Source of the DNA: Chloroflexota bacterium
GTDB taxonomy: Bacteria; Chloroflexota; Anaerolineae; UBA4142
Direction of reading: 5' to 3'
Assembly: GCA_016208315.1 (NCBI GenBank)
Contig: JACQYF010000038.1
Location: 21,813 to 85,812, forward strand
Length of the DNA: 64,000 nucleotides
Shown here in pieces: positions 1 through 7,420 of the stretch. The notes beneath the pieces are model-generated. The model was not told where the DNA came from, made no database searches, and saw only the letters and a list, made by a program, of their open reading frames with translations. Each line of letters begins with the position of its first letter. The stretch's first letter is position 1. The translations under genes and the position numbers were made by a program.

Positions 1-18
1 CGGACAGCAGGTTGGACT

Positions 19-765
19 TTGCAGTTACCCAAGATAGCGATCGAGCGAACCGAATCGAAATTTCGCCATCTGCCGCGGCACGTCGGCATCATGATGGATG
101 GCAACGGGCGGTGGGCGAGCCAGCGCAATTTGCCGCGCTTGGCAGGGCATCGCTACGGCACGCAAAATGTGCGCCGCGCGCTCGACGCGTGCCAAAAGTT
201 CGGGATCCGGGTCGTCACGTTGTACGTCTTTTCAACCGAGAATTGGGGACGCCCGAAAGAGGAAATTGACGGTTTCTTTAATCTGCTTGCCGAGGTGATT
301 GATCGCGAAACCGAAAATTTTCGGACGCAGGGGGTGCGTTTGATTCACAGCGGTTCCCTGGAAGGCGTGCCGGCACGGCTGGCAGAGCAAGTGGCGCACG
401 CGGTCGCGGTCACGCGCGAGAATCGCGAGTACATGTTGAACGTTGCGTTCAATTATGGGGGCCGCATGGAAATCCTGCGGGCCATCCGGCGTATCCTGGA
501 AGAGAAAATTCCGGCCGAGGTATTGTCGGAAGAGTTATTCGACCGCTACCTGTACACCGCGGGTTTGGGCGATATGGATCTCGTAATTCGCACGGGCGGC
601 GACGAGCGCCTGTCGAACTTCTTCCCCTGGCAGGCCGCGCGCGGCGTTTTCTACACCACCCCCACCTTCTGGCCCGACTTTGACGAGATCGAACTGGAAA
701 AGGCGCTCGTGGTGTACGATCACTTTCTGTCCACGAACGGAGTACGAACCGCCAACGATCAGTAA
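19..765 (+). CDS. uppS: Isoprenyl transferase (undecaprenyl diphosphate synthase)
   Basis: Cis-prenyltransferase that condenses isopentenyl diphosphate onto farnesyl diphosphate to make the C55 lipid carrier used for peptidoglycan and surface glycans. The N-terminal signature GIMMDGNGRWA places the catalytic Asp at residue 27, and the C-terminal IPP-binding signature RTGGDERLSNFFPWQ lies at 191-205. The length of 248 residues is normal for the family (E. coli 253). The start used is a TTG at 19, but the frame stays open to base 1 without a stop, so the true start could lie outside the window. The family assignment is firm; only the start is uncertain. Confidence 0.95.
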   Translation: MQLPKIAIERTESKFRHLPRHVGIMMDGNGRWASQRNLPRLAGHRYGTQNVRRALDACQKFGIRVVTLYVFSTENWGRPKEEIDGFFNLLAEVIDRETENFRTQGVRLIHSGSLEGVPARLAEQVAHAVAVTRENREYMLNVAFNYGGRMEILRAIRRILEEKIPAEVLSEELFDRYLYTAGLGDMDLVIRTGGDERLSNFFPWQAARGVFYTTPTFWPDFDEIELEKALVVYDHFLSTNGVRTANDQ

Positions 766-780
766 ATGTCACCAATTTCC

Positions 781-810
781 ATTCGTTCATTCGTTTTCGC
801 ATTCGTTCGC
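781..810. repeat. Short tandem ATTCGTTC-type repeat
   Basis: Three near-copies of an ATTCGTTC word separated by two to four bases, just after the uppS stop. It belongs to the class of short oligomer repeats found at many gene boundaries in this window. No protein is encoded. Confidence 0.6.
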
Positions 811-818
811 ACACCCCG

Positions 819-848
819 TTGACGCGGCGCGGCGAACGGTGGTAGAAT
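819..848 (+). promoter_or_regulatory. Sigma-70-type promoter TTGACG-N18-TAGAAT
   Basis: -35 TTGACG at 819-824, an 18-base spacer and -10 TAGAAT at 843-848. The predicted start near 855 sits immediately before the hairpin at 857-895, so the hairpin would form the very 5' end of the transcript for the MoxR gene at 978. Confidence 0.55.
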
Positions 849-856
849 GTCCCTAT

Positions 857-900
857 AGCATCACCGCAGAGGCACGGTGCTTCTGCGGTGATGCTTTTTT
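857..900 (+). terminator. Strong intrinsic-terminator-like hairpin
   Basis: Perfect 14-bp stem (arms 857-870 and 882-895) followed by a run of T at 896-900. It could terminate uppS transcription. Because a good promoter lies just upstream, it could also act as a leader attenuator of the MoxR gene. Confidence 0.8.
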
Positions 901-977
901 CGGCGGTTCACCGTTCGCTGTTGACTGTAACACTGACTTACCGGGCACGTTTCATTGAATGAGGAGAAAAGATTCGA

Positions 978-1952
978 ATGTTCAACAACATCAGCGAAGT
1001 CAAAAATGCGCTCGCGCTCCAGAATTACGTGGCGACGGATGAAATTGCTACCGTGATTTTTCTGGCTGACAAATTGCAAAAGCCCGTGCTCGTGGAAGGC
1101 CCGGCGGGCGTCGGCAAGACGGAATTGGGCAAGGCGTGGGCTTGTATCGAGCAGCGGGAACTGATCCGGCTCCAATGCTACGAAGGGCTGGACGAGACCA
1201 AGGCGCTTTACGAGTGGGAGTATGCCAAGCAGATGCTTTACACGCAACTGCTGCGCGACAAACTGCACGACCTGTTGCAGGGCTCGCAGACCCTCGCGCA
1301 AGCCGCCGACCGGCTCGCCAACGAGGAGGACGTCTTTTTCTCCAACCGGTTCCTGCTGCCCCGTCCCCTCTTGCGCGCCATCGTCAACGACGCGCCGGCT
1401 CTCTTGTTGATTGACGAGATTGATCGCGCCGACGCAGAGTTCGAAGCGTTTCTGCTCGAAGTCTTGAGCGATTTCCAGGTCAGCGTGCCCGAATTGGGGA
1501 CGTTAAAAGCCAAGCATCTGCCGCTCGTGATCCTCACGAGCAACAACACCCGTGAGCTTTCCGAGGCGCTCAAGCGGCGGTGCCTATATCTGTTTATTGA
1601 CTATCCGACCAACGAAGCGGAACTGCGGATCGTCAAGCTCAAAGTGCCGGACCTGGCGCCGCAGATGGCGCAGCAAGCCGTCGAGTTGGTGCAGCGCTTG
1701 CGCAAGCTCGATCTCAAGAAACATCCCAGCGTGAGCGAAACGTTGGATTGGGCCCGCGCGCTCGTGACGTTGAATGCTAAAAACCTCGATCAAAAGACGC
1801 TCGAGAACACGATGACCGTGCTTCTCAAGCACGAGCACGACGTTCAACGCGCGCAGCGCATCCTCGGCGAGTTCAACGTGGGCGACGACGACGACGAGGA
1901 GCCGGGCCGCGGCCCCACGCAACTGCCGCGCAAGTTTCCACCGAAGAGATAA
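978..1952 (+). CDS. MoxR-family AAA+ ATPase (CoxD-like)
   Basis: AAA+ chaperone-type ATPase of 324 residues. Walker A is GPAGVGKT at 41-48, Walker B is LLIDEID at 143-149, and sensor and arginine-finger regions follow (SNNTRELSEALKRR). MoxR ATPases act with VWA-domain proteins to mature or activate metalloenzymes or complexes, and the next gene encodes such a partner, as in coxD/coxE. No CO dehydrogenase genes lie nearby, so the client is unknown. The start is supported by GAGGAG upstream of ATG. The acidic run GDDDDEE near the C-terminus is a local peculiarity. Confidence 0.88.
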   Translation: MFNNISEVKNALALQNYVATDEIATVIFLADKLQKPVLVEGPAGVGKTELGKAWACIEQRELIRLQCYEGLDETKALYEWEYAKQMLYTQLLRDKLHDLLQGSQTLAQAADRLANEEDVFFSNRFLLPRPLLRAIVNDAPALLLIDEIDRADAEFEAFLLEVLSDFQVSVPELGTLKAKHLPLVILTSNNTRELSEALKRRCLYLFIDYPTNEAELRIVKLKVPDLAPQMAQQAVELVQRLRKLDLKKHPSVSETLDWARALVTLNAKNLDQKTLENTMTVLLKHEHDVQRAQRILGEFNVGDDDDEEPGRGPTQLPRKFPPKR

Positions 1953-1958
1953 CTTTGG

Positions 1959-2012
1959 ATTTCAGATTTAGGATTTATGATTTTGGAGCATGAGGATTCC
2001 TAAATCTGAAAT
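1959..2012. repeat. Inverted oligomer repeat (ATTTCAGATTTAGGA hairpin)
   Basis: A perfect 15-bp inverted repeat (1959-1973 with 1998-2012), followed by further interleaved complementary words up to 2027. It fills the gap between the MoxR and VWA genes. It is built from short AT-rich words like the other boundary hairpins and has no T-tract. Confidence 0.7.
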
Positions 2013-2036
2013 CGTAAATCATAAATCGAGGCACAG

Positions 2037-3428
2037 ATGGACGATCGCATTGTAGAGTTCATCGCCGGCTTGCGCGCCGCGGGCGTACGCGTGAGCTTGG
2101 CAGAGAGCGCGGACGCGTTCCGCGCCATCGAGCATATTGGCATCGCCGAAAAGAGCTTGTTCAAGGCGACGCTGCAAACGACGCTCATCAAGGATTCCGC
2201 CGACGTGCCCCAGTTCGACAAACTGTTTCCGCTCTATTTCGGCAGCGGCGGCCCGCCCATGCGCGACCCGAACGAGGAACTGTCGTCCGACGAAATGCAG
2301 CAGCTCAAGAGTGCGATGCGCGACCTGCTGGGGAACGATGCCAAGTTGCGCCAACTGATGCGCTATTTGCTGCAGGGCGATAATCCAACACGGGACGAGC
2401 TGGACGAGTTGGGTAACAAAGCCGGGGTCCCGCTCGCGCGAAATCCGAATCAGCAGCAGTGGCTTACGCGTCGAATGCTGCGCCAGTTGGGCATGGACGA
2501 AGAGTTTCGCGACTTGATGGAGCAGCTCATCGAAAAGCTCGAAGCCATGGGGATGAGCCGTGAGACCATGCGGCGGCTCGGCGAGACGGCGATGGAGAAC
2601 CTCAAGCGTCTCGAAGAGCAGTTCAACCAGTATGTCGGCGCCAAGATCGCGCAGAACGCGGCGCAGGACCGCCGGGAGCGCCAGCCGTTGCGCGGTCCCG
2701 ATCTGATGAATCGTCCCTTCGGCTCGCTCGGCGAACGGGAGATCGCGGAATTGCGCAATCAGATTCGACGGCTCGCCGCGCGGTTGCGTTCGCGCGCCGC
2801 CTTGCGTCAGCGCCGCGGCAAGCGCGGCGTGCTCGACACCAAGCGGACGATCCGCACGAACTTGCGTCACGCGAGCGTGCCTGTCGAATTGAAACACAAA
2901 CGGCGCCACTTAAAGCCCAAGCTCGTCATGATCTGCGATGTTTCGACGTCGGTCCGTCCGGTCGTCGAATTCATGCTGCGCTTGGTCTATGAGTTGCAGG
3001 ATCAAATCCACAGCGCGCGCAGTTTCGTCTTTATTGACGATATTGTGGACGTGAGCGCCGAGTTCACGCAGCGCCGGCCGGAGAGCGCAGTCCAACGCGT
3101 CCTGGACGACAATCCGCCTGGATACTATAACACGAATCTCGGCTACTCGCTCGCCCATTTCTGCAAAGATCACCTCGATACGGTGGACCACCGCACGACC
3201 GTCATTGTACTGGGCGATGGGCGCAACAACTTTTTGAATCCGCGCCTCGATTCCTTTCAGGACATCAAAAAGCGCGCGCGGCGCGTCATCTGGCTCAACC
3301 CGGAAAGCCCGCGCCTCTGGGGCACCGGCGACAGCGATATGCCGCAATACCTGCCGCACTGCGATGCCGCGCACGAAGTCGGTACGCTGGCGCAACTCGC
3401 GGAAGCGATTGACCGGTTGTTCGCCTGA
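2037..3428 (+). CDS. VWA-domain protein (CoxE-like MoxR partner)
   Basis: 463 residues with a charged helical N-terminal half and a C-terminal von Willebrand A domain. The metal-ion-dependent adhesion site begins DVSTS at 301-305 (DxSxS) after the strand KLVMIC. The second MIDAS elements cannot be fixed from sequence alone. CoxE-type proteins work with MoxR ATPases such as the upstream gene, 84 bp away in the same direction. GAGG precedes the ATG. The client complex is not identifiable from the neighbours. Confidence 0.85.
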   Translation: MDDRIVEFIAGLRAAGVRVSLAESADAFRAIEHIGIAEKSLFKATLQTTLIKDSADVPQFDKLFPLYFGSGGPPMRDPNEELSSDEMQQLKSAMRDLLGNDAKLRQLMRYLLQGDNPTRDELDELGNKAGVPLARNPNQQQWLTRRMLRQLGMDEEFRDLMEQLIEKLEAMGMSRETMRRLGETAMENLKRLEEQFNQYVGAKIAQNAAQDRRERQPLRGPDLMNRPFGSLGEREIAELRNQIRRLAARLRSRAALRQRRGKRGVLDTKRTIRTNLRHASVPVELKHKRRHLKPKLVMICDVSTSVRPVVEFMLRLVYELQDQIHSARSFVFIDDIVDVSAEFTQRRPESAVQRVLDDNPPGYYNTNLGYSLAHFCKDHLDTVDHRTTVIVLGDGRNNFLNPRLDSFQDIKKRARRVIWLNPESPRLWGTGDSDMPQYLPHCDAAHEVGTLAQLAEAIDRLFA

Positions 3429-3436
3429 AAAGTACG

Positions 3437-3485
3437 GGAGTGTGGGAGTATGGGCGTCACCCCCATACCCCCATACTCCCACACC
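3437..3485. repeat. Oligomer-repeat hairpin between convergent genes
   Basis: Left arm made of GGGAGTGT/GGGAGTAT words, right arm the reverse complement; 15 bp (3441-3455 with 3471-3485) pair perfectly. It sits between the stops of two convergent genes, where it could act as a bidirectional transcript end. A similar sequence lies at 38785-38825. Confidence 0.7.
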
Positions 3486-3488
3486 CCA

Positions 3489-4109
3489 TCACGGTGGGCA
3501 CACTGTCAGCTTTTGTTCGAACGGCTGCCCATTCGGCTGTTTGAATTGCGCGGCCCGGTTATCTTGATCTAACCATGACACGCGCGCGATAAAGTCCTCG
3601 CACGGTCCCCCCAACTGAATTCTCCAATACCCCAGTCCTCTGACTTCTTGCGCGCCGAGAGGCGCGTTTGTCGTTGCTACTGTCGTCTCGCCGAACGAAT
3701 TTCTCTGGTTCTCTGGGCGATAGATGTAGACGATCCAGCGAAAGGTATGAACCTTGCCGGTCGTATTCGCAAAGCCAACGGCGAAGACCAGCTCCGCGCC
3801 GCGCACCGGTGGATTGGGCGTTACGTTCATATACGTGACATACAATCCGGGCGGGATTACGGGCGTGGGGGGCGCAGGAGTGCTCGTCGGGAGCGGCGTT
3901 TCCGTTGCCGCGCCCCGAGCGACGGTCGAAGGGGTCGGCGTGGCGATTTCGGGCGCGGGCGCGGGCGAGCCAACGGCCAGAGTCGGCATTAGGGTCGTGG
4001 GCGATGGTCGGGTGGAAGTAACCGGCGCGACGCGGGTTGGCTCCGGCGCGCAACTGCCGATGATCAGCGTTATCAAAAGCGCAGCCATGAGGGCCGCGAT
4101 GGTTCTCAA
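3489..4109 (-). CDS. Lipoprotein with Pro/Thr-rich linker and one exported beta domain
   Basis: Preferred start is TTG at 4109, four bases after a perfect AAGGAGG, giving 206 residues. A hydrophobic leader ends in lipobox IGSC with Cys20, then comes a Pro/Ser/Thr-rich linker of about 65 residues. A roughly 105-residue C-terminal domain has the pattern PNPPxxG...FANTT...WxVYIYRPE...GGPCEDFIARVSW...CPP. The same domain occurs twice in the next gene (4273-5169) and once at 18307-18960. Two conserved Cys could form a disulfide. I infer an Ig-like or CARDB-like beta sandwich on the outer face of the membrane; function unknown. Confidence 0.75.
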   Translation of the reverse strand: MRTIAALMAALLITLIIGSCAPEPTRVAPVTSTRPSPTTLMPTLAVGSPAPAPEIATPTPSTVARGAATETPLPTSTPAPPTPVIPPGLYVTYMNVTPNPPVRGAELVFAVGFANTTGKVHTFRWIVYIYRPENQRNSFGETTVATTNAPLGAQEVRGLGYWRIQLGGPCEDFIARVSWLDQDNRAAQFKQPNGQPFEQKLTVCPP

Positions 4110-4144
4110 CTTGCCTCCTTGTTGCAGCAACAGTCTTGGGGATC

Positions 4145-4173
4145 AGTTTACGAAAAAGGCGGAAAGGCGTCAA
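4145..4173 (-). promoter_or_regulatory. Promoter TTGACG-N17-TAAACT for the lipoprotein gene
   Basis: On the - strand, -35 TTGACG (4173-4168), a 17-base spacer and -10 TAAACT (4150-4145). Predicted start near 4138, about 30 bases before the TTG at 4109. It lies downstream of the terminator of the preceding gene, as expected for a separate unit. Confidence 0.55.
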
Positions 4174-4198
4174 TGGGGCAACTGCCACCAACACGCAA

Positions 4199-4242
4199 GA
4201 AAGGCAAGAGTCGCGTTCATTTTCGCTGGACTCTTGCCTTTC
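4199..4242 (-). terminator. Hairpin terminator after the two-domain exported protein
   Basis: A perfect 14-bp stem, arms 4199-4212 and 4229-4242, with AAAAA on one side and a weak T-containing stretch on the - strand side. It follows the stop of the 4273-5169 gene and precedes the next promoter. Confidence 0.6.
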
Positions 4243-4272
4243 CAAAAACATAGTTGGACGATCGTCAACCGG

Positions 4273-5169
4273 CTATGGGCACGTCGTAAAGCCCTTTTCG
4301 TAAACTTTGCCATCCGGCGTCGTGAAAGGAATGAGGTTGTTGTTCACATCCTGCCAGACGACGCGGGCAAAGTACCAATCGCACGGCGTACCCGGCGGCA
4401 CAACCCAGCCACCCGGCGTCACGAGTTCGGTTGTACCGGTGGGAAAGCCCGTCGTAACCAGGGACGTATCGGTGTACGATTTGTTGGGTTGCTCCGCTCG
4501 GTAGATCAGCACGCGCCACGTGATGGTGAAGAGGTTGTTGGTGGTATTCTGAAACGTGGGCCTGAAGGTGAACGTGTTGCCAACTCGGGGCGGATCCGGG
4601 TTCAGTTTTAGATCGCTCACGAATAGTCCCGGCCCGCTCGGCGAAGCCACTGGCGGGGTTGTCGGCGCTGGAGTTGGCGATACGCCCGGGGCGGTTGCGG
4701 CGGTCGTGTCAAGTGGCGGGCAGGTAGTAAAGCCCTTTTCAAAGACCTTGCCGTCGGTGGTCGTGAACGGAACTTGGTTATTGTCGGCATCCCGGAAGAC
4801 GACGCGCGCAAAGTACCAATCGCACGCGGTACCGGACGGCAGGTCCCAATCGCCCAAGGAGCGTTGGTCGCTTGAGCCCGTCGGGAAGCTGGTGCTCGTC
4901 CATGTGGTATCCGTGTAGGATCTGTTCGGCGTGTCAGCCCGGTAGATCAGCACGCGCCAGACGAAATTGAGCGGCTCATTCGCGGTGTTCTGGAATGAGG
5001 GTGTGAAGGTAAAAATGTTGCCGGCTCTGGGCGGATCGGGGTTTAATTTCAGATCGGCGACGTATACTCCCGGCGCCGGCGTGCCCGTTTGGGCCTGCGC
5101 CCGGATGGCGGCGAAAGACAATAGAGCCGCCAATGCTGCGGCAACGAGCATGACCTTTAACTTGGTCAT
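4273..5169 (-). CDS. Exported protein with two tandem beta domains
   Basis: 298 residues with a cleavable-type signal peptide (hydrophobic stretch then ARAQA near 24-27). Two copies of the roughly 105-residue domain follow (about 33-150 and 183-298), joined by a Pro/Thr/Ser linker. Both carry LKLNPDPPRxGNxFTF, WRVLIYRAxxPNxSYTDT, CDWYFARVVxxDxxNNxxPFTTxDGKVxEKGFTTCP. Domain Cys pairs are conserved. ATG has GAGGAGA upstream. No known enzyme motif. Probably a secreted binding or structural protein of the family also encoded at 3489 and 18307. Confidence 0.78.
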   Translation of the reverse strand: MTKLKVMLVAAALAALLSFAAIRAQAQTGTPAPGVYVADLKLNPDPPRAGNIFTFTPSFQNTANEPLNFVWRVLIYRADTPNRSYTDTTWTSTSFPTGSSDQRSLGDWDLPSGTACDWYFARVVFRDADNNQVPFTTTDGKVFEKGFTTCPPLDTTAATAPGVSPTPAPTTPPVASPSGPGLFVSDLKLNPDPPRVGNTFTFRPTFQNTTNNLFTITWRVLIYRAEQPNKSYTDTSLVTTGFPTGTTELVTPGGWVVPPGTPCDWYFARVVWQDVNNNLIPFTTPDGKVYEKGFTTCP

Positions 5170-5437
5170 CGCTTTCTCTCCTCGCGTTCTGGATTTTTAG
5201 CCATACGAACCGTACCACACTCACTCGCGGTAGCCGCACCTCCTCCTTACGCAAGAGTTGCCCGCGCGGACCGGTTCTACGGTCGGTCACGCGCGGCGCA
5301 CGAGTGATGAAACGAGCGAGCGCCGGAAATGTTACTCGCGTTTCGGCAAGGCAGAGAACCTTATGTCGTATTCGAGTGTGGATTGATTCGCCGTCGAGGA
5401 AAGCGGTTATTTTTTCTTAACGTCTACAGCTCCGGCA

Positions 5438-5677
5438 CTATTTGCTGTAGAGCCGCTCTTGCAGGTGCTCGATCCGCTGCTCCAAGATTTCAATCTGGGA
5501 GACGAGTTGGTTGCGCTGGTGAATCTCCTGCGGCGTGTAACCCCCCGGGTACTTGTCCGGCTCGGTGAACGGGTGCGTGTTCGGCGGAAACAGCCGCAGT
5601 TTCTCTTGCTTGAGCTGCGCGAGCTGCTCACGCGCGTGTTTAAGCTCTTCGGCGATTTGTGGATTTGGACTGGCCAT
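5438..5677 (-). CDS. Small coiled-coil hypothetical protein
   Basis: 79 residues from an ATG at 5677 preceded by GAGGTG; a GTG at 5686 is an alternative. Charged heptad-like helices at both ends (EELKHAREQLAQLKQEK and LVSQIEILEQRIEHLQERL) flank a Pro-rich centre. No function recognised. A convincing promoter (5696-5724) and ribosome site support a real gene. The stretch 5170-5437 between it and the next - strand gene shows no other coding signal. Confidence 0.6.
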   Translation of the reverse strand: MASPNPQIAEELKHAREQLAQLKQEKLRLFPPNTHPFTEPDKYPGGYTPQEIHQRNQLVSQIEILEQRIEHLQERLYSK

Positions 5678-5695
5678 CTTTTTCACCTCGCGGAA

Positions 5696-5724
5696 ATTCT
5701 AGCGCGAGACAAGCCGCGCGTCAA
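5696..5724 (-). promoter_or_regulatory. Promoter TTGACG-N17-TAGAAT for the small coiled-coil gene
   Basis: - strand -35 TTGACG (5724-5719), 17-base spacer, -10 TAGAAT (5701-5696). Start near 5689, giving a leader of about a dozen bases containing only the ribosome site. It is divergent from the Nudix promoter. Confidence 0.6.
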
Positions 5725-5733
5725 TCGCCCCTC

Positions 5734-5754
5734 GGAATGTGCGTCGCACATTCC
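5734..5754. promoter_or_regulatory. Perfect palindrome midway between divergent promoters
   Basis: GGAATGTGC-GTC-GCACATTCC, centred at 5744, almost exactly midway between the -35 boxes of the two divergent promoters (5719-5724 and 5766-5771). It could be a shared operator. It could equally be a copy of a dispersed palindromic repeat; the window has no second copy to decide. Confidence 0.4.
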
Positions 5755-5765
5755 AAGCGATACAC

Positions 5766-5794
5766 TTGACCAAGCGCATCGTTTAAAGTAAAAT
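5766..5794 (+). promoter_or_regulatory. Promoter TTGACC-N17-TAAAAT for a leaderless Nudix transcript
   Basis: -35 TTGACC (5766-5771), 17-base spacer, -10 TAAAAT (5789-5794). The predicted transcription start coincides with the GTG at 5801, and no ribosome site is present, so the mRNA is probably leaderless. Confidence 0.5.
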
Positions 5795-5800
5795 GAAAAC

Positions 5801-6430
5801 GTGATGCTCGATCAAGTTCGCCGCGCGCTTGCATTGCCGCGGCCCGGACGCGCCGCGCAGATTCGCATGTCGCCGCGCCCGCGCCCCGGCGACGTCTTCC
5901 CTCTGCCTCCCGAGGTGCACCCGCGGGAGGCGGCGGTCATGATCTTGTTATTCCCGCGCGGCGAGGAGCTGGATTTCTTTTTGACGCGACGAACCGAGAC
6001 GGTCGAGACGCACAAGGGGCAGATTTCGCTGCCCGGCGGCGCGCAAGAGACAGGCGAAGCGCTGCAAGCGACCGCGCTGCGCGAAGCTTCGGAGGAGTTG
6101 GGCATTGATGCCGCGCGGGTGGAAATCTTGGGTGAGCCGCTCACGCCGGTGTACATCCCGGTGAGCGGTTTTCGCGCAACGCCCTTCGTCGGCTTTACGC
6201 CCGTTCGTCCGGACATCACCATCGCCGCGGCGGAAGTCGTGGAGATCATCGAGACGCCGCTCGAACTGATCGTCAACGAGCAGAATGTGGTCGAAGAGGA
6301 ATGGACGATTCGCGGCTATACGGGCCTCGTCCCCTTCTTTGCCATCAACGGGCATAAGGTGTGGGGCGCGACCGCGATGGTGTTGGGCGAGTTTGGGGAG
6401 ATGCTGAGAAGCGTAATTCGTAATTCGTAA
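5801..6430 (+). CDS. Nudix hydrolase, CoA diphosphatase type
   Basis: 209 residues. The Nudix box GX5EX7REUXEEXGU is present at about 79-101 (GGAQETGE...REASEELG), preceded by the CoA-pyrophosphatase-type signature LTRRTETVETHKGQISLPGG. Family members hydrolyse CoA or its derivatives to phosphopantetheine and 3',5'-ADP. The start can be GTG 5801 or ATG 5804; neither has a ribosome site. The last residues (VIRNS) and the stop codon come from a GTAATTC heptamer repeat. Confidence 0.88.
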   Translation: MMLDQVRRALALPRPGRAAQIRMSPRPRPGDVFPLPPEVHPREAAVMILLFPRGEELDFFLTRRTETVETHKGQISLPGGAQETGEALQATALREASEELGIDAARVEILGEPLTPVYIPVSGFRATPFVGFTPVRPDITIAAAEVVEIIETPLELIVNEQNVVEEEWTIRGYTGLVPFFAINGHKVWGATAMVLGEFGEMLRSVIRNS

Positions 6431-6433
6431 ATC
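6413..6433. repeat. GTAATTC heptamer repeat supplying a stop codon
   Basis: Three heptamers GTAATTC, GTAATTC, GTAAATC in a row. The Nudix gene reads through them and terminates at the TAA within (6428-6430). It belongs to the boundary oligomer-repeat class. Confidence 0.6.
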
Positions 6434-6451
6434 AGGAATCGCGAATTCTCT

Positions 6452-7420
6452 ATGGAATATCGTCGGCTGGGTCGGACGGGGTTGAAGGTTTCAGAGATGT
6501 GTCTCGGCACGATGACGTTTGGCTGGACGACGGACGAGCGGAACGCGTACGAGGTGCTCAACGCGTCGTTGGAAGCCGGAATCAATTTCATTGACACCGC
6601 CGACATTTATTCGCGCTGGGCGCCCGGCAATCCCGGCGGCGTCGCCGAAACCTTCATCGGCAACTGGATGCGCGGCAAGCAGCGCGATCAATTGATCATC
6701 GCCACCAAAGTCCGCGGGCGGATGGGCCTGGGGCCCAACGACGAAGGACTCTCGCGGCTGCACATCATGAGCGCGGCGGAGTCGAGTCTGCGGCGGCTGC
6801 GAACCGATTACGTTGATCTTTATCAACTGCATTGGCCGGACGACGAAACTCCGCTCGAAGAAACGCTGCGCGCGCTGGACGACTTGGTGCGCGAGGGCAA
6901 GGTTCGCTACCTCGGCCTATCGAATTTCGCGGGCTGGCGCATGATGAAGGCCCTGTGGATCGCCGAACGGCAAAATCTCGCGCGCCTGGTCTGCGTCCAG
7001 CCGCACTACAACCTTGTCTGGCGCGCCGAGTTCGAACGCGAGTTGGAGCCGCTCTGCCGCGATCAGGGACTGGGCGTGATTCCCTACAGCCCGCTGCAAG
7101 GCGGTTTCCTCACCGGCAAATATCGCCGGGGGCAGCCGGCGCCGCGCGGCGCACGCGGCGAAGGCAACGAGCGCATGGCGCGCTTTCTCGGCGACGAACG
7201 CAACATGACTTTGGTGGACACGCTGGGAGCGATTGGCCGCGAACGCGGCAAGACGATCCCGCAAGTCGCGATCGCGTGGCTGCTCTCCCGGCCCAGCATT
7301 ACCAGTCCGATTATTGGCGCGAACACCGTGGCGCAATTGACCGATTTGCTCGGCGCGGTCGGTCTGCGATTGAGCGCCGAGGAATTGAAATCTCTGGACG
7401 ATCTCACAACATGGCAATGA
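6452..7420 (+). CDS. Aldo/keto reductase
   Basis: 322-residue NAD(P)H-dependent oxidoreductase of the AKR superfamily ((beta/alpha)8 barrel). The catalytic tetrad is visible: Asp48 and Tyr53 in FIDTADIYS, Lys86 in ATKVRG, and His127 in YQLHWPD. The cofactor region SPIIGANTVAQL lies near 280. Substrate cannot be deduced. It starts 21 bases after the Nudix gene, without a clear ribosome site, and its stop overlaps the start region of the next gene, suggesting one transcript. Confidence 0.9.
   Translation: MEYRRLGRTGLKVSEMCLGTMTFGWTTDERNAYEVLNASLEAGINFIDTADIYSRWAPGNPGGVAETFIGNWMRGKQRDQLIIATKVRGRMGLGPNDEGLSRLHIMSAAESSLRRLRTDYVDLYQLHWPDDETPLEETLRALDDLVREGKVRYLGLSNFAGWRMMKALWIAERQNLARLVCVQPHYNLVWRAEFERELEPLCRDQGLGVIPYSPLQGGFLTGKYRRGQPAPRGARGEGNERMARFLGDERNMTLVDTLGAIGRERGKTIPQVAIAWLLSRPSITSPIIGANTVAQLTDLLGAVGLRLSAEELKSLDDLTTWQ

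Noticed and set aside
978..3428. Part of a CO dehydrogenase gene cluster
   Set aside because: Only coxD/coxE-like genes are present; no molybdopterin, FAD or FeS subunits are nearby.
3489..5169. Autotransporter or S-layer protein genes
   Set aside because: No SLH, autotransporter or sorting motifs; only short beta domains with stalks.
6832..7410. N-terminal extension of the phosphatase-DUF3090 fusion
   Set aside because: The upstream part overlaps the aldo/keto reductase in another frame and has low-complexity Arg/Ala composition. The RHA phosphatase motif begins right after ATG 7411.
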